From CAVQMB01 sp963713445 (lineage in GTDB: Bacteria; Pseudomonadota; Gammaproteobacteria; Competibacterales; Competibacteraceae), in the NCBI GenBank assembly GCA_963713445.1, contig CAVQMB010000004.1, positions 186,001 through 250,000 of the forward strand: DNA of 64,000 nucleotides, given 5' to 3'. The notes below the pieces were generated by a model. It was given only the letters and a program-made list of their open reading frames with translations. It ran no database searches and was not told where the DNA came from. The translations under genes were made by a program, and so were the position numbers. Position 1 is the stretch's first letter. Each line of letters opens with the position of its first letter. This document shows positions 19,137 to 28,444 of the stretch, in pieces.

Positions 19137-20990
19137 TTACTGTTCCAGCGCTTTGAGCACCGAACGCGCATCCAGGCCGGCGACCGCCAGAAGCTCTTCG
19201 CGATTGCCTTGATCGATAAACCGATCCGGCAAGCCGATATTGCGTATCCTGGTCTGGACCCCGCGTGCAGCCAGACATTCGTTGACCGCGCTGCCGGCAC
19301 CACCGGCAACGACGTTCTCCTCCAATGTCACTAGGCGTTCATGGCTGGCCGCCACCTCCAGCACAGTGAGTTCGTCCAACGGCTTCACGAAACGCATGTT
19401 AACCACGGTGGCGTCCAGTTCAGCGGCAATTTCCTCGGCCACCGATACCATGCTACCGAACGCCAGCAAGGCGGTCCCTTGGCCGTAGCGCCGTATTTCT
19501 GCCTTGCCCAACGGCAACGGCTCAAGGTCGTCATCGACCGCCGCCCCTGGCCCTTTGCCACGTGGGTAGCGGACGGCTGCCGGCTGATCGAGCGCGAAGC
19601 CGGTGCACAGCATGCGCCGGGTTTCGTTCTCGTCGGCTGGCACCATGACCACCATATTCGGGATGCAACGCAGATAGGTCAGATCGAAGCTACCGGCATG
19701 TGTGGGTCCGTCCGGGCCAACCAGACCAGCCCGATCAATGGCAAACAACACCGGCAGGTTCTGCAACGCCACATCGTGGATAAGCTGATCATAGCCCCGC
19801 TGTAGGAATGTCGAATAGATAGCTACCACCGGCTTGATACCATCGCAGGCCAGGCCCGCCGCCAGGGCAACACTATGCTGCTCGGCGATGCCGACGTCGA
19901 AGTAGCGCTCGGGGAAGCGCTGCGCGAACTGTACCAGTCCGGACCCTTCCCGCATAGCGGGCGTAATCCCCACCAAGCGCTGATCGCGCTCGGCCATCTC
20001 GCAAAGCCAGCGGCCAAAGACCTGGGTGTAGGTCGGGCGATTATCAGCCTTCTTCGGCGGCAGCCCGTGCTGTGGATCGAAGCTGCTAACGCCATGATAC
20101 GCAACCGGCTCGGCCTCGGCCTGCTTGTAGCCTTTGCCTTTGCGGGTCAGGATATGCAGCAAGCGCGGTCCCCGCTGGTCACGCAGATTGCGCAGTGTCT
20201 GAACCAGTCCCAGCACATCGTGGCCGTCAACCGGGCCGAAGTAGTTGAATCCGAGTTCCTCGAACAGCGTACCCGGCACAATCATACCTTTGACGTGTTC
20301 CTCGGCGCGCCGGGCCAGTTCCCACATCGGCGGCGGCATCAGCTTGAGCGCGCGCTTACCACCTTCGCGCATACTCGCCACCATACTGCCCGACAGCATC
20401 TTGGTAAGCCGCGTCGACAACGCACCGACATTCGGCGAAATCGACATCTCATTGTCGTTCAACACTACCAGCAGGTCGGCCCTCAGATCACCGGCCTGGT
20501 TAAGTGCCTCGAATGCCAATCCGGCGGTCATTCCGCCATCCCCGATCACGGCCACCGCCCTGCGCTCCAGGCCTGCGAGCCTGGCTGCGATTGCCATCCC
20601 CAGGGCAGCACTGATGGAGGTACTGGAGTGGCCCACGCCGAAGGCGTCGTAAGGACTCTCTTCACGCTTCGGGAACGGCGCCAACCCGCCGAACTTGCGT
20701 ATCGTATCCAGCTGTTTGCGACGCCCAGTGAGAATTTTGTGCGGATAAGCCTGGTGCCCCACGTCCCACACCAAACGATCATCCGGCGTATTGAGCACGT
20801 AGTGCAACGCCGTGGTCAGTTCAATGGTTCCCAAACCCGCCGCAAAATGGCCACCGGTTCGAGAAATCGTGTCGATCAGGAATTCCCGCAACTCGTTGCA
20901 CAGCACCGGTAGCTGGGACTCCGCCAGACGGCGGAGATCGGCCGGCGTATCGATGGTCTCGAGCAGAGGGAAAGCTGGGTCCACGCTCAT
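19137..20990 (-). CDS. dxs: 1-deoxy-D-xylulose-5-phosphate synthase
   Basis: Dxs is the thiamine-diphosphate enzyme that starts the non-mevalonate isoprenoid pathway from pyruvate and glyceraldehyde 3-phosphate. The protein has 617 residues (E. coli 620). Motifs in order: the HFAAGLGTIELTTALHYV region, GVGHSSTSISAALGMA, the thiamine-binding GDGGMTAGLAFEALN...NDNEMSIS, the pyrimidine domain with GIAEQHSVALAAG, and DRAGLVGPDGPTHAGSFDL. It follows ispA by about 75 bp, forming the common xseB-ispA-dxs operon. Confidence 0.97.
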   Translation of the reverse strand: MSVDPAFPLLETIDTPADLRRLAESQLPVLCNELREFLIDTISRTGGHFAAGLGTIELTTALHYVLNTPDDRLVWDVGHQAYPHKILTGRRKQLDTIRKFGGLAPFPKREESPYDAFGVGHSSTSISAALGMAIAARLAGLERRAVAVIGDGGMTAGLAFEALNQAGDLRADLLVVLNDNEMSISPNVGALSTRLTKMLSGSMVASMREGGKRALKLMPPPMWELARRAEEHVKGMIVPGTLFEELGFNYFGPVDGHDVLGLVQTLRNLRDQRGPRLLHILTRKGKGYKQAEAEPVAYHGVSSFDPQHGLPPKKADNRPTYTQVFGRWLCEMAERDQRLVGITPAMREGSGLVQFAQRFPERYFDVGIAEQHSVALAAGLACDGIKPVVAIYSTFLQRGYDQLIHDVALQNLPVLFAIDRAGLVGPDGPTHAGSFDLTYLRCIPNMVVMVPADENETRRMLCTGFALDQPAAVRYPRGKGPGAAVDDDLEPLPLGKAEIRRYGQGTALLAFGSMVSVAEEIAAELDATVVNMRFVKPLDELTVLEVAASHERLVTLEENVVAGGAGSAVNECLAARGVQTRIRNIGLPDRFIDQGNREELLAVAGLDARSVLKALEQ

Positions 20991-21064
20991 CGCTGGATCG
21001 CTATTGATAAACGTACGATTATCTAAAGCTTGCCAGATGATGGCAAGCCGTTAAGGTTTACGGC

Positions 21065-21964
21065 TCAGTACTGACGCTCGATGATGAAACGGGCGAGCCA
21101 GTGCAGCACCGCAGCCTGTTCGGTGTCGAATGGTGCCAGCTGGGCACCCGCCTCTTCGCATAGCGCAAGTGCTCGCTGACGAGCCGGCTCGAGGCCCAGC
21201 AACGCCGGGTAAGTCGGCTTGCCACGGGCGACGTCCGCACCCTGGGTCTTGCCTAGCGTTGACGTCTCTGCTGTCACATCGAGGATATCGTCCTGGATCT
21301 GAAATGCCAGCCCGATGCACTCAGCATAGCGCCCGAGCCGCCCCAGCAAGGCCTCGTCCACCACAGCACCAAGCGCTCCCAGCAGTACGCTGCAACGTAT
21401 CAAGGCGCCGGTTTTCAGCCGGTGCATGGCTTCCAGTTCTGCTAGCGTCAGCTGACCGCCGACAGCATCCATGTCCAGCGCCTGGCCGCCTGCCATACCG
21501 AACGATCCGCAGGCTTCACCCAGCAACCGCAGCCGCCGCAGCCGCCGCAGCTGGGCAGCCAGCGGACCGCTATCATCCGCAGCCAGCACCTGAAACGCCA
21601 GCGCCTGCAGCGCGTCGCCCGCCAGTATTGCAGTGGCTTCATCAAAAGCCTTGTGACACGTTGGCCGGCCGCGCCGCAAGTCATCGTCATCCATGGCCGG
21701 CAGGTCATCATGTATCAGCGAGTAAGCATGAATCAGCTCGACCGCCGCTGCGGGGGCATCCAATTGCTCCGGTGCAACACCCACTGCCGCACCGGCAGCG
21801 TACACCAGCACCGGCCGGATACGCTTGCCGCCACTCAGCACGGCGTAGCGCATCGCCTCGTGCAGGCGTGCCGGCGGCTTCTCTGTGGACGGCAAAAAGC
21901 GCTCCAGCGCCTGTTCGACACGCCAGTGGTACTGCCCGACCTGTGCCGGTCGAGTTATCGTCAT
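21065..21964 (-). CDS. ispA: Farnesyl/geranyl diphosphate synthase
   Basis: This is a short-chain trans-prenyl diphosphate synthase making farnesyl diphosphate for quinone and cell-wall carrier lipids. In 299 residues it shows GGKRIRPVLVYAAG, the first aspartate-rich motif HDDLPAMDDDDLRRGRPTCHKAFDE, the KTGALIRCSVLLGA segment and the second aspartate-rich motif QIQDDILDV. Its ATG overlaps the xseB stop (ATGA), and dxs follows downstream, the classic operon. Confidence 0.96.
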   Translation of the reverse strand: MTITRPAQVGQYHWRVEQALERFLPSTEKPPARLHEAMRYAVLSGGKRIRPVLVYAAGAAVGVAPEQLDAPAAAVELIHAYSLIHDDLPAMDDDDLRRGRPTCHKAFDEATAILAGDALQALAFQVLAADDSGPLAAQLRRLRRLRLLGEACGSFGMAGGQALDMDAVGGQLTLAELEAMHRLKTGALIRCSVLLGALGAVVDEALLGRLGRYAECIGLAFQIQDDILDVTAETSTLGKTQGADVARGKPTYPALLGLEPARQRALALCEEAGAQLAPFDTEQAAVLHWLARFIIERQY

Positions 21965-22218
21965 CGAACGTTGTCTGGATAGGAAGCGGACATCAGCTGA
22001 CCGTTCTGCTCCACCAGCTGCTCGACCCGCTGCTCGGCCTGCTGCAACGCCGTTTGGCAGTGGCGGGCAAGTACGATACCGCGCTCGAAACGCTGCAAGG
22101 CGTCTTCCAGAGCAATATCGCCCTGCTCGAGTGTGCTGATCAACTGCTCCAACTCAGCCAGCGCCCGTTCGAAATCAGGCGGAGAGTCAACGGCCGACTT
22201 ACGTTTGGGTGTGGTCAT
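21961..22218 (-). CDS. xseB: Exodeoxyribonuclease VII small subunit
   Basis: This is the small subunit of exonuclease VII. From ATG 22218 the protein has 85 residues (E. coli 80) with the family core FERALAELEQLISTLEQGDIALEDALQRFERGIVLARHCQTAL. A longer reading frame to 22284 begins within the divergent rubrerythrin promoter region and would add unconserved residues. It overlaps ispA by 4 bp and is the first gene of the operon. Confidence 0.93.
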   Translation of the reverse strand: MTTPKRKSAVDSPPDFERALAELEQLISTLEQGDIALEDALQRFERGIVLARHCQTALQQAEQRVEQLVEQNGQLMSASYPDNVR

Positions 22219-22273
22219 CGGACTAAAAGTACTACTCGGTCGCTGGGGGGTCAACGTTCCCGACCATCGGCAA

Positions 22274-22303
22274 TTGACAGGCATTGTAAGCTTCTCTTAT
22301 CCT
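22274..22303 (+). promoter_or_regulatory. Sigma-70-like promoter for rubrerythrin
   Basis: A perfect -35 hexamer TTGACA (22274-22279) is followed after 18 bp by TATCCT (22298-22303), a four-of-six match to the -10 consensus. Transcription would begin near 22310, at the edge of the palindromic operator. Confidence 0.5.
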
Positions 22304-22311
22304 GTGATGGA

Positions 22312-22332
22312 AGTTTAGACTGAGTCTAAACT
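22312..22332. promoter_or_regulatory. 21-bp perfect palindromic operator upstream of rubrerythrin
   Basis: AGTTTAGACT, one central base, then AGTCTAAACT form a perfect 10-1-10 palindrome placed just downstream of the predicted start of transcription. An extra half-site GTTTAGA occurs at 22349-22355. The position is typical for a repressor site. Its sequence is reminiscent of Fur-superfamily sites with TTTAGA half-sites, but the regulator is unknown. Confidence 0.6.
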
Positions 22333-22378
22333 CAAATGTTTACGCTGTGTTTAGATCCACCGAAACAGGAGAGCACGT

Positions 22379-22801
22379 ATGGCCTCACTGAAGGGCAGCA
22401 AGACTGAAGAGAATCTCAAGCACGCTTTCTCGGGGGAGTCCCAGGCCAACCGGCGTTACCTGTACTTCGCCGCCAAGGCTGATGTCGAAGGCTACAACGA
22501 TGTCGCAGCGGTGTTTCGCTCAACTGCGGAAGGAGAAACCGGTCACGCTCACGGTCACCTTGAATACCTCGAGCAGGTCGGTGACCCGGCAACAGGCCTG
22601 CCGATCGGCGGCACCAGCGCCAACCTCAAAGCGGCCATCGCTGGCGAGACCCACGAGTACACCGACATGTACCCGGGCATGGCCAAAGCAGCCCGCGATG
22701 AGGGTTTCGACGAAGTCGCCGACTGGTTTGAAACGCTAGCCAAGGCGGAACGCTCACACGCCAACCGCTTCCAGAAGGCACTGGATCAGCTGGACAGCTG
22801 A
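22379..22801 (+). CDS. Rubrerythrin (short form, ferritin-like di-iron domain)
   Basis: This 140-residue four-helix-bundle protein carries paired EXXH-type ligands of a non-haem di-iron centre: KHAFSGESQANRRYL, EGETGHAHGH, IAGETHEYTDMYPG and LAKAERSHANRF. Full-length rubrerythrin has a C-terminal rubredoxin domain that is absent here, so electrons must come from another donor. The family reduces hydrogen peroxide in microaerobic and anaerobic cells. A strong AGGAGAG ribosome binding site precedes ATG 22379. It is a single-gene unit with its own promoter, palindromic operator and terminator. Confidence 0.93.
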   Translation: MASLKGSKTEENLKHAFSGESQANRRYLYFAAKADVEGYNDVAAVFRSTAEGETGHAHGHLEYLEQVGDPATGLPIGGTSANLKAAIAGETHEYTDMYPGMAKAARDEGFDEVADWFETLAKAERSHANRFQKALDQLDS

Positions 22802-22819
22802 GCCGCCCTGAACTATCCC

Positions 22820-22850
22820 GCGAGGCCAGCTCATTGCGGCCTCGCCTTTC
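22820..22850 (+). terminator. Terminator hairpin after rubrerythrin
   Basis: An 8-bp stem GCGAGGCC (22820-22827) and GGCCTCGC (22838-22845), with a 10-nt loop, is followed by CTTTC. The T-tract is weak, but position and orientation fit the end of the rubrerythrin transcript. Confidence 0.5.
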
Positions 22851-22987
22851 ACGCCAGTGGGTTGAGCTTTACCGTGTAATCGGGCTAAGCGGCTCAGTCG
22901 CTCAGCCGCCGCCGCTATTTCACCCACCCCTGCACCACCCGGGCCCAGTCACGCTAAACTGCCGGGCGATTCCAAGTAGCGCAGCGG

Positions 22988-24883
22988 ATGGGTATGAGCG
23001 ACGTTTACGATGCCTCGGCAATAGAAGTCCTAAGCGGTCTGGACCCGGTACGCCGGCGTCCCGGCATGTACACCGATACCACCCGGCCCAACCATCTGGC
23101 CCAGGAAGTCGTCGACAACAGCGTCGACGAGGCCATCGCCGGTCATGCCCGCCGGATTTCTGTCACGCTGTGCGCCGACGGCTCGCTCAGCGTCGAAGAC
23201 GACGGTCGTGGCATGCCGGTGGACATTCATCCCGAGGAAGGCATTCCCGGCGCCGAACTGATCCTCACCCGATTACACGCAGGCGGCAAATTTTCACACC
23301 AAAGCTATCGTTTCGCCGGTGGCCTGCACGGCGTTGGTGTGTCGGTGGTCAACGCCCTGTCCCGCCGTCTCGAGCTATGGGTGCGGCGCGGCGGTAGCGA
23401 ATACCACATGGCCTTTGCCCATGGCGACAAAACGTCCGACCTGAAAACGACCGGTAGTGTCGGTAAGCGCAATACTGGAACCACGTTACGATTCTGGCCG
23501 GACCCGCGGTATTTCGATTCGCCACGGTTCTCTATCCCACGACTCAAGCATGTACTGCGCGCGAAAGCCGTACTCTGTCCAGGCCTTGACGTCCGGTTCC
23601 ATGACGAAACCAGCAGTGAGCGCTGCGACTGGTGTTATGTCGACGGTCTGAGTGACTACCTGAGTGAGGCCTTAGCCGCCGATGAACGGCTGCCGAACCA
23701 GCCGTTCGTAGGAGGCCTGGAGGGCCAGCACGAGGCGGTTGAGTGGGCCCTGGCCTGGTTGCCGGACGGGGGCGACGCGGTCACGGAAAGCTACGTCAAT
23801 CTGATTCCCACGGTCCAGGGAGGGACTCACGTCAACGGACTGCGTACCGGCCTGACAGAAGCTCTCCGGGAATTCTGCGAAATCCGTAGTCTGCTGCCGC
23901 GCGGCGTTCGCCTCACCCCGGAGGATATCTGGGAAGGCCTTAGCTACGTGTTGTCGGTCAAACTGACTGATCCGCAGTTTTCCGGCCAGACCAAGGAACG
24001 TCTGTCATCGCGCGAATGTGCGGTATTTGTTGCCGGAGTTGTCAAGGACAGCTTCTCGCTGTGGCTCAACGAACACGTCGAAACCGGCCAACAGATTGCA
24101 GCATTGGCGCTGGCCAACGCTAACAAACGGCTGCGCCAGAGCCGCAAGGTGGTGCGCAAAAAGGTAACCAGCGGGCCGGCACTACCGGGCAAGCTGGCTG
24201 ATTGCACGGCCCAGGACCCGGAACGCACCGAACTTTTCCTGGTTGAGGGTGATTCTGCAGGTGGATCGGCCAAACAAGCCAGGGTCCGAGAGTTCCAGGC
24301 TATCCTGCCTCTGCGTGGCAAGATCCTGAACACCTGGGAGGTGGAATCGAGTCAGGTCCTGGGTTCACAGGAAATTCACGATATCGCGGTCGCCCTGGGC
24401 ATCGACCCCGGCACCACGGATCTGGGCGGACTACGCTACGGTAAGGTCTGCATCCTTGCCGATGCCGATTCCGACGGCGCCCATATTGCCACTTTGCTGT
24501 GCGCCTTGTTTCTGCGCCATTTTCAGCCCTTGGTCCAGGCCGGGCGGGTATGCGTAGCAATGCCGCCCCTGTACCGCATTGATGTCGGCAAAGCCGTCCA
24601 CTATGCGCTGGATGAAGCCGAAAAGCAGGGCATCCTCGACCGTCTCAATGCTGAAGGCACGCGAGCCAAAATCAGCGTGACACGCTTCAAGGGGCTGGGC
24701 GAAATGAACCCGCTACAATTGCGTGAGACCACCATGGCCCCCGATACCCGCCGTCTGGTGCAACTCACCATGGAAGACGACGACGGCAGTGCCGGCCTGC
24801 TGGACATGCTGCTGGCTAAAAAGCGCGCCGCCGATCGGCGCGGCTGGCTTGAAAGCAAGGGCAATCTGGCCGAGGTCTCGTAA
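22988..24883 (+). CDS. parE: DNA topoisomerase IV subunit B
   Basis: This is the ATPase subunit of topoisomerase IV, which unlinks daughter chromosomes. It has 631 residues, as in E. coli ParE. The GHKL ATPase domain shows EVVDNSVDEAIAGHA, DDGRGMPVDIH and GGLHGVGVSVVNALS. The TOPRIM domain has ELFLVEGDSAGGSAKQAR and ILADADSDGAHIATLL. The length and the short insert pattern favour ParE over GyrB. ParC is encoded just downstream, separated by one small lipoprotein gene. An alternative ATG lies two codons downstream. Confidence 0.95.
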   Translation: MGMSDVYDASAIEVLSGLDPVRRRPGMYTDTTRPNHLAQEVVDNSVDEAIAGHARRISVTLCADGSLSVEDDGRGMPVDIHPEEGIPGAELILTRLHAGGKFSHQSYRFAGGLHGVGVSVVNALSRRLELWVRRGGSEYHMAFAHGDKTSDLKTTGSVGKRNTGTTLRFWPDPRYFDSPRFSIPRLKHVLRAKAVLCPGLDVRFHDETSSERCDWCYVDGLSDYLSEALAADERLPNQPFVGGLEGQHEAVEWALAWLPDGGDAVTESYVNLIPTVQGGTHVNGLRTGLTEALREFCEIRSLLPRGVRLTPEDIWEGLSYVLSVKLTDPQFSGQTKERLSSRECAVFVAGVVKDSFSLWLNEHVETGQQIAALALANANKRLRQSRKVVRKKVTSGPALPGKLADCTAQDPERTELFLVEGDSAGGSAKQARVREFQAILPLRGKILNTWEVESSQVLGSQEIHDIAVALGIDPGTTDLGGLRYGKVCILADADSDGAHIATLLCALFLRHFQPLVQAGRVCVAMPPLYRIDVGKAVHYALDEAEKQGILDRLNAEGTRAKISVTRFKGLGEMNPLQLRETTMAPDTRRLVQLTMEDDDGSAGLLDMLLAKKRAADRRGWLESKGNLAEVS

Positions 24884-25026
24884 TCGCGCTGGCGATTCGT
24901 CCGGTGTGCTGCCCCCTGACCGGCACCGCCCGAGCTGATGGACCAACCCATGATAGTGCGCTTTACCTGCTCCTGCGGCCGCCTGATAATGCGGCCATCG
25001 AAAAGGCGACGCCACCGAGGCGAATC

Positions 25027-25254
25027 ATGACTCGGAAATCCTTGCTGTACTCCATTCTGCTGATGATTGCCAGCACAGCCGCCGGCGGCTGTACGCCCGG
25101 ATCGAGCAGTCTGCTCGTGCGAACGCCACCGGCGCTCAAGCAACCACCGATCAATCCAGTACCGCCAGCGCTGGTGGGTAATTCATGGAACCCGACGCCA
25201 CCCGGGCTCAAGAACGATGGCTTCGACTACTATGGCATCAGCCATGCGCCTTGA
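25027..25254 (+). CDS. Small predicted lipoprotein between parE and parC
   Basis: This 75-residue protein starts at ATG 25027 after a GAGGCGAATC sequence. It has a typical lipoprotein signal (MTRKSLLYSILLMIASTAAGGC with Ala-Gly-Gly-Cys at the cleavage site) and a short proline-rich mature part (PPALKQPPINPVPPALV). No enzymatic domain is visible and I do not recognise a family. A longer frame from 24904 exists but would bury the signal peptide. Confidence 0.5.
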   Translation: MTRKSLLYSILLMIASTAAGGCTPGSSSLLVRTPPALKQPPINPVPPALVGNSWNPTPPGLKNDGFDYYGISHAP

Positions 25255-25359
25255 TCCAATCAATGGCCGGCGTGCTTTTCTGCAAGCTGCATTCATGTTT
25301 CAAACGGCGTTTTATGCCACGGCTTCGCGGCCATCTACCGACAAATTTCCGGTTCTGCG

Positions 25360-27624
25360 ATGAGCGATGCTTTGAATAGCGGCGATAGTGTCGAACGGTT
25401 GCCGTTGAAAGCCTTTACCGAACGTGCCTACCTGGATTACTCCATGTACGTAATCCTGGACCGTGCCCTGCCCCATATCGCTGACGGCTTGAAGCCGGTC
25501 CAGCGGCGGATCGTCTATGCCATGTCCGAACTTGGGCTGAGTGCGGTGGCAAAATACAAGAAATCGGCCCGCACTGTGGGCGATGTCCTGGGCAAATACC
25601 ACCCGCATGGTGACAGCGCCTGTTACGAAGCGATGGTGCTGATGGCGCAGCGATTCTCCTATCGCTATCCGCTGGTCGATGGCCAGGGTAACTGGGGCTC
25701 ATCGGACGACCCGAAGTCGTTCGCGGCGATGCGTTATACGGAAGCCCGCCTGACAGCATTCGCCCAGACCCTGCTGGCGGAGCTAGGCCAGGGCACGGCC
25801 GACTGGGTGCCAAATTTCGATGGCACCCTGAACGAACCGGCACTGTTGCCAGCTCGTCTGCCGCAGGTGCTGCTCAATGGCGCCTCCGGTATTGCTGTGG
25901 GAATGGCCACCGACATCCCACCGCACAATCTGCACGAGGTCACGGCAGCCTGCGTGGCATTGCTGGATGATCCAGCGATTGATCTCGCCCGGCTGAATCA
26001 GTTTATTAAAGGACCGGATTTTCCCACCGGCGGGGAACTGGTCACCGCGCGCGACGACATCGAAAAAATCTACCGCACCGGCGGCGGCAGCCTCCGGCTG
26101 CGGGCGTCGTACGAACGTGACGCTGGCGACATCGTCATCACTGCCCTGCCGTATCAGGTCTCTGGAGCCCGGATACTGGAACAGATTGCGAGCCAGATGC
26201 AAGCGCGCAAACTACCCATGGTCGACGATTTGCGTGACGAATCCGACCATGAAAACCCGGTGCGGCTGGTCATCAGTCCGCGCTCAAGCCGGGTCGACGT
26301 CGAGCTGCTGATGAATCACCTGTTCGCCACTACTGATCTCGAGAAGAGCTATCGGGTCAATCTCAATATGATCGGACTCGATCAACGTCCCCAGGTCAAA
26401 AACCTCAAGCAGATCCTCAGCGAATGGCTGCGCTACCGTACCACCACCGTTCGGCGTCGGCTGCAGCATCGGTTGGAACGCGTCGAACAGCGTCTGCACA
26501 TTCTGGCTGGTCTGCTGATCGCCCACCCGAATCTGGACGAGGTCATACGGATCATTCGGTTCGAGGATGAACCACGCATAAAATTGATGGAGCGCTTTCA
26601 GCTTAGCGAAGTCCAGGCCGATGCCATTCTCGACACCCGCTTGCGCCATCTGGCCCGCCTGGAGGAGATGAAGCTACGCGCCGAGCAGAATGAACTGAGC
26701 CGCGAACAGGCCGAATTACAGTCGCTGCTGGGCTCAGATGTCAAACTGAGGGCACTGATCCGCAGCGAACTGCTGGCCGACGCCGACAAGTACGGTGACG
26801 AGCGTCGCACCCGTCTGGTCTCTCGGAGTCCAGCCCAGGCCTTGGACGAGACGGCGCTGACGCCGAGCGAGCCGGTTACCGTCGTGTTATCAAAAAAAGG
26901 CTGGGTGCGGGCGGCCAAAGGTCACGAAGTGGACCCTGAGAAATTAAGCTACAAGGCTGGCGACAGCTTCCAGGCAGAGGGCCACGGCCGTAGCAACCAG
27001 AACGCGGTTTTCCTGGATTCCAGCGGCCGCAGCTACGCCGTGCCAGCCCATTCACTTGCGTCGGCACGCGGTTACGGCGAGCCGCTGACCGGGCGGCTCA
27101 GCCCTAAGGCGGGCAACCATTTCATCAGTGTCGTACTGGGCAATCCGGACGACTTGTGGCTGCTTGCTTCCCGTGCCGGTTATGGCTTCGTCTGCCGGCT
27201 GGACGACATGGTTAGCCGCAACAAAGCTGGCAAGGCGCTGCTGACGGTGCCCACCGGCAGTCAACCGCTGCTGCCGGTGCGCGTCTGCGATCGCGAGCGC
27301 GCCGACATTGTGGCCGTAACCAATCTCGGCCATCTACTGCTGTTCCCGGTCCAAGAACTGCCGCAACTGGCCAAAGGCAAGGGCAACAAGATCATCGCCC
27401 TCCCGACCGACAAGCGGGCTGATAACGTGGAACAACTGGCCCATCTGATCTGCCTGTCACCGGCCACCGCTTTGGTCCTGCACTGCGGCAAACGGCAACT
27501 GACCCTGAAACCGGCCGATCTGGAGCACTACCGCGGCGATCGTGGTCGCCGTGGTCGGTTGCTGCCACGCGGCCTACAGCGAGTCGACTGGTTAATGCCG
27601 GCCAGCCGGGCCGGTGACGCCTGA
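25360..27624 (+). CDS. parC: DNA topoisomerase IV subunit A
   Basis: This is the breakage-reunion subunit of topoisomerase IV, 754 residues (E. coli 752). The N-terminal part has RALPHIADGLKPVQRRI, KSARTVGDVLGKYHPHGDSACYEAMV (a Ser/Asp quinolone-region arrangement) and DGQGNWGSSDDPKSFAAMRYTEARLT, with the catalytic Tyr in the last. The C-terminal beta-pinwheel is shorter than that of GyrA and lacks its GyrA box. The stop lies 4 bp from the end of the convergent pstB. Confidence 0.96.
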   Translation: MSDALNSGDSVERLPLKAFTERAYLDYSMYVILDRALPHIADGLKPVQRRIVYAMSELGLSAVAKYKKSARTVGDVLGKYHPHGDSACYEAMVLMAQRFSYRYPLVDGQGNWGSSDDPKSFAAMRYTEARLTAFAQTLLAELGQGTADWVPNFDGTLNEPALLPARLPQVLLNGASGIAVGMATDIPPHNLHEVTAACVALLDDPAIDLARLNQFIKGPDFPTGGELVTARDDIEKIYRTGGGSLRLRASYERDAGDIVITALPYQVSGARILEQIASQMQARKLPMVDDLRDESDHENPVRLVISPRSSRVDVELLMNHLFATTDLEKSYRVNLNMIGLDQRPQVKNLKQILSEWLRYRTTTVRRRLQHRLERVEQRLHILAGLLIAHPNLDEVIRIIRFEDEPRIKLMERFQLSEVQADAILDTRLRHLARLEEMKLRAEQNELSREQAELQSLLGSDVKLRALIRSELLADADKYGDERRTRLVSRSPAQALDETALTPSEPVTVVLSKKGWVRAAKGHEVDPEKLSYKAGDSFQAEGHGRSNQNAVFLDSSGRSYAVPAHSLASARGYGEPLTGRLSPKAGNHFISVVLGNPDDLWLLASRAGYGFVCRLDDMVSRNKAGKALLTVPTGSQPLLPVRVCDRERADIVAVTNLGHLLLFPVQELPQLAKGKGNKIIALPTDKRADNVEQLAHLICLSPATALVLHCGKRQLTLKPADLEHYRGDRGRRGRLLPRGLQRVDWLMPASRAGDA

Positions 27625-27628
27625 CGAC

Positions 27629-28433
27629 TCAGCCGTAGCGGCCGGTAATGTAGTCTTCGGTCTGCTTCTTCGATGGATTGGTGAACAACGTGTCGGTGTC
27701 GGTCGAACTCGATCAGTTCGCCCAGGTACATGAAGGCCGTGTAGTCGGACACCCGTGCTGCCTGCTGCATATTGTGGGTGACGATGGCGATAGTGTAATC
27801 CTGTTTGAGCTCAGCGATCAGCTCCTCGATCTTGAGGGTCGAAATGGGATCGAGCGCCGAGGCCGGCTCGTCAAGCAGCAGGACCTCCGGTTTGACGGCA
27901 ATGGCGCGGGCGATACACAGGCGCTGCTGCTGGCCGCCGGAGAGCTGGGTGCCGCCTTGGCGCAGTTTGTCCTTGACCTCGTCCCACAGCGCCGCCTTGC
28001 GCAGCGCCCATTCGACGCGCTCATCCATCCGCCGACCGCGGCAACCGCTCGTAGAGCTTCACGCCAAAGGCAATGTTGTCGTAAATCGACATCGGAAACG
28101 GCGTCGGCTTCTGAAACACCATACCCACCTTGGCGCGCAACAGGTTGAGGTCCTGCCGGCGACTGAGAAATTTTCGCCATCGAGCATGATCTCGCCCGTC
28201 GCGCGCTGATCCGGATACAGCTCGTAAATGCGGTTGAAGCTGCGCAGGAGGGTCGATTTGCCGCAACCCGAGGGGCCAATAAAAGCCGTCACCTGCCGCT
28301 CAGCAATATGCAGCGAGATACCGTGCAGCGCCCGCGAGCTTGTCCATAGTAAAAACTCCAGGTTGCGGACCGCTACTTTAGCACTGGCCGCCCCCCCGAT
28401 GCCGGGCGTGTCGCTCGCTGCCGCTAGCGCCAC
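27629..28433 (-). pseudogene. pstB: Phosphate ABC transporter ATP-binding protein, frame interrupted several times
   Basis: The ATPase of the high-affinity phosphate importer is recognisable throughout, but its parts lie in different frames. From 28433: VTAFIGPSGCGKSTLLRSFNRIYELYP (Walker A), then after a break near 28170 DLNLLRAKVGMVFQKPTPFPMSIYDNIAFGV, then after a break near 28030 RVEWALRKAALWDEVKDKL, LSGGQQQRLCIARAIAV, LLLDEPASALDP and THNMQQAARVSDYTAFMYLGELIEFD. After another break near 27712 comes TDTLFTNPSKKQTEDYITGRYG and the stop at 27629. A compensating pair near 28330-28350 also garbles the FYYG motif. Every motif survives, with no nonsense substitution, which fits sequencing indels better than long decay. 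Corrected length is about 268 residues. Confidence 0.85.
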
Positions 28434-28444
28434 TGCTCGTGGCG

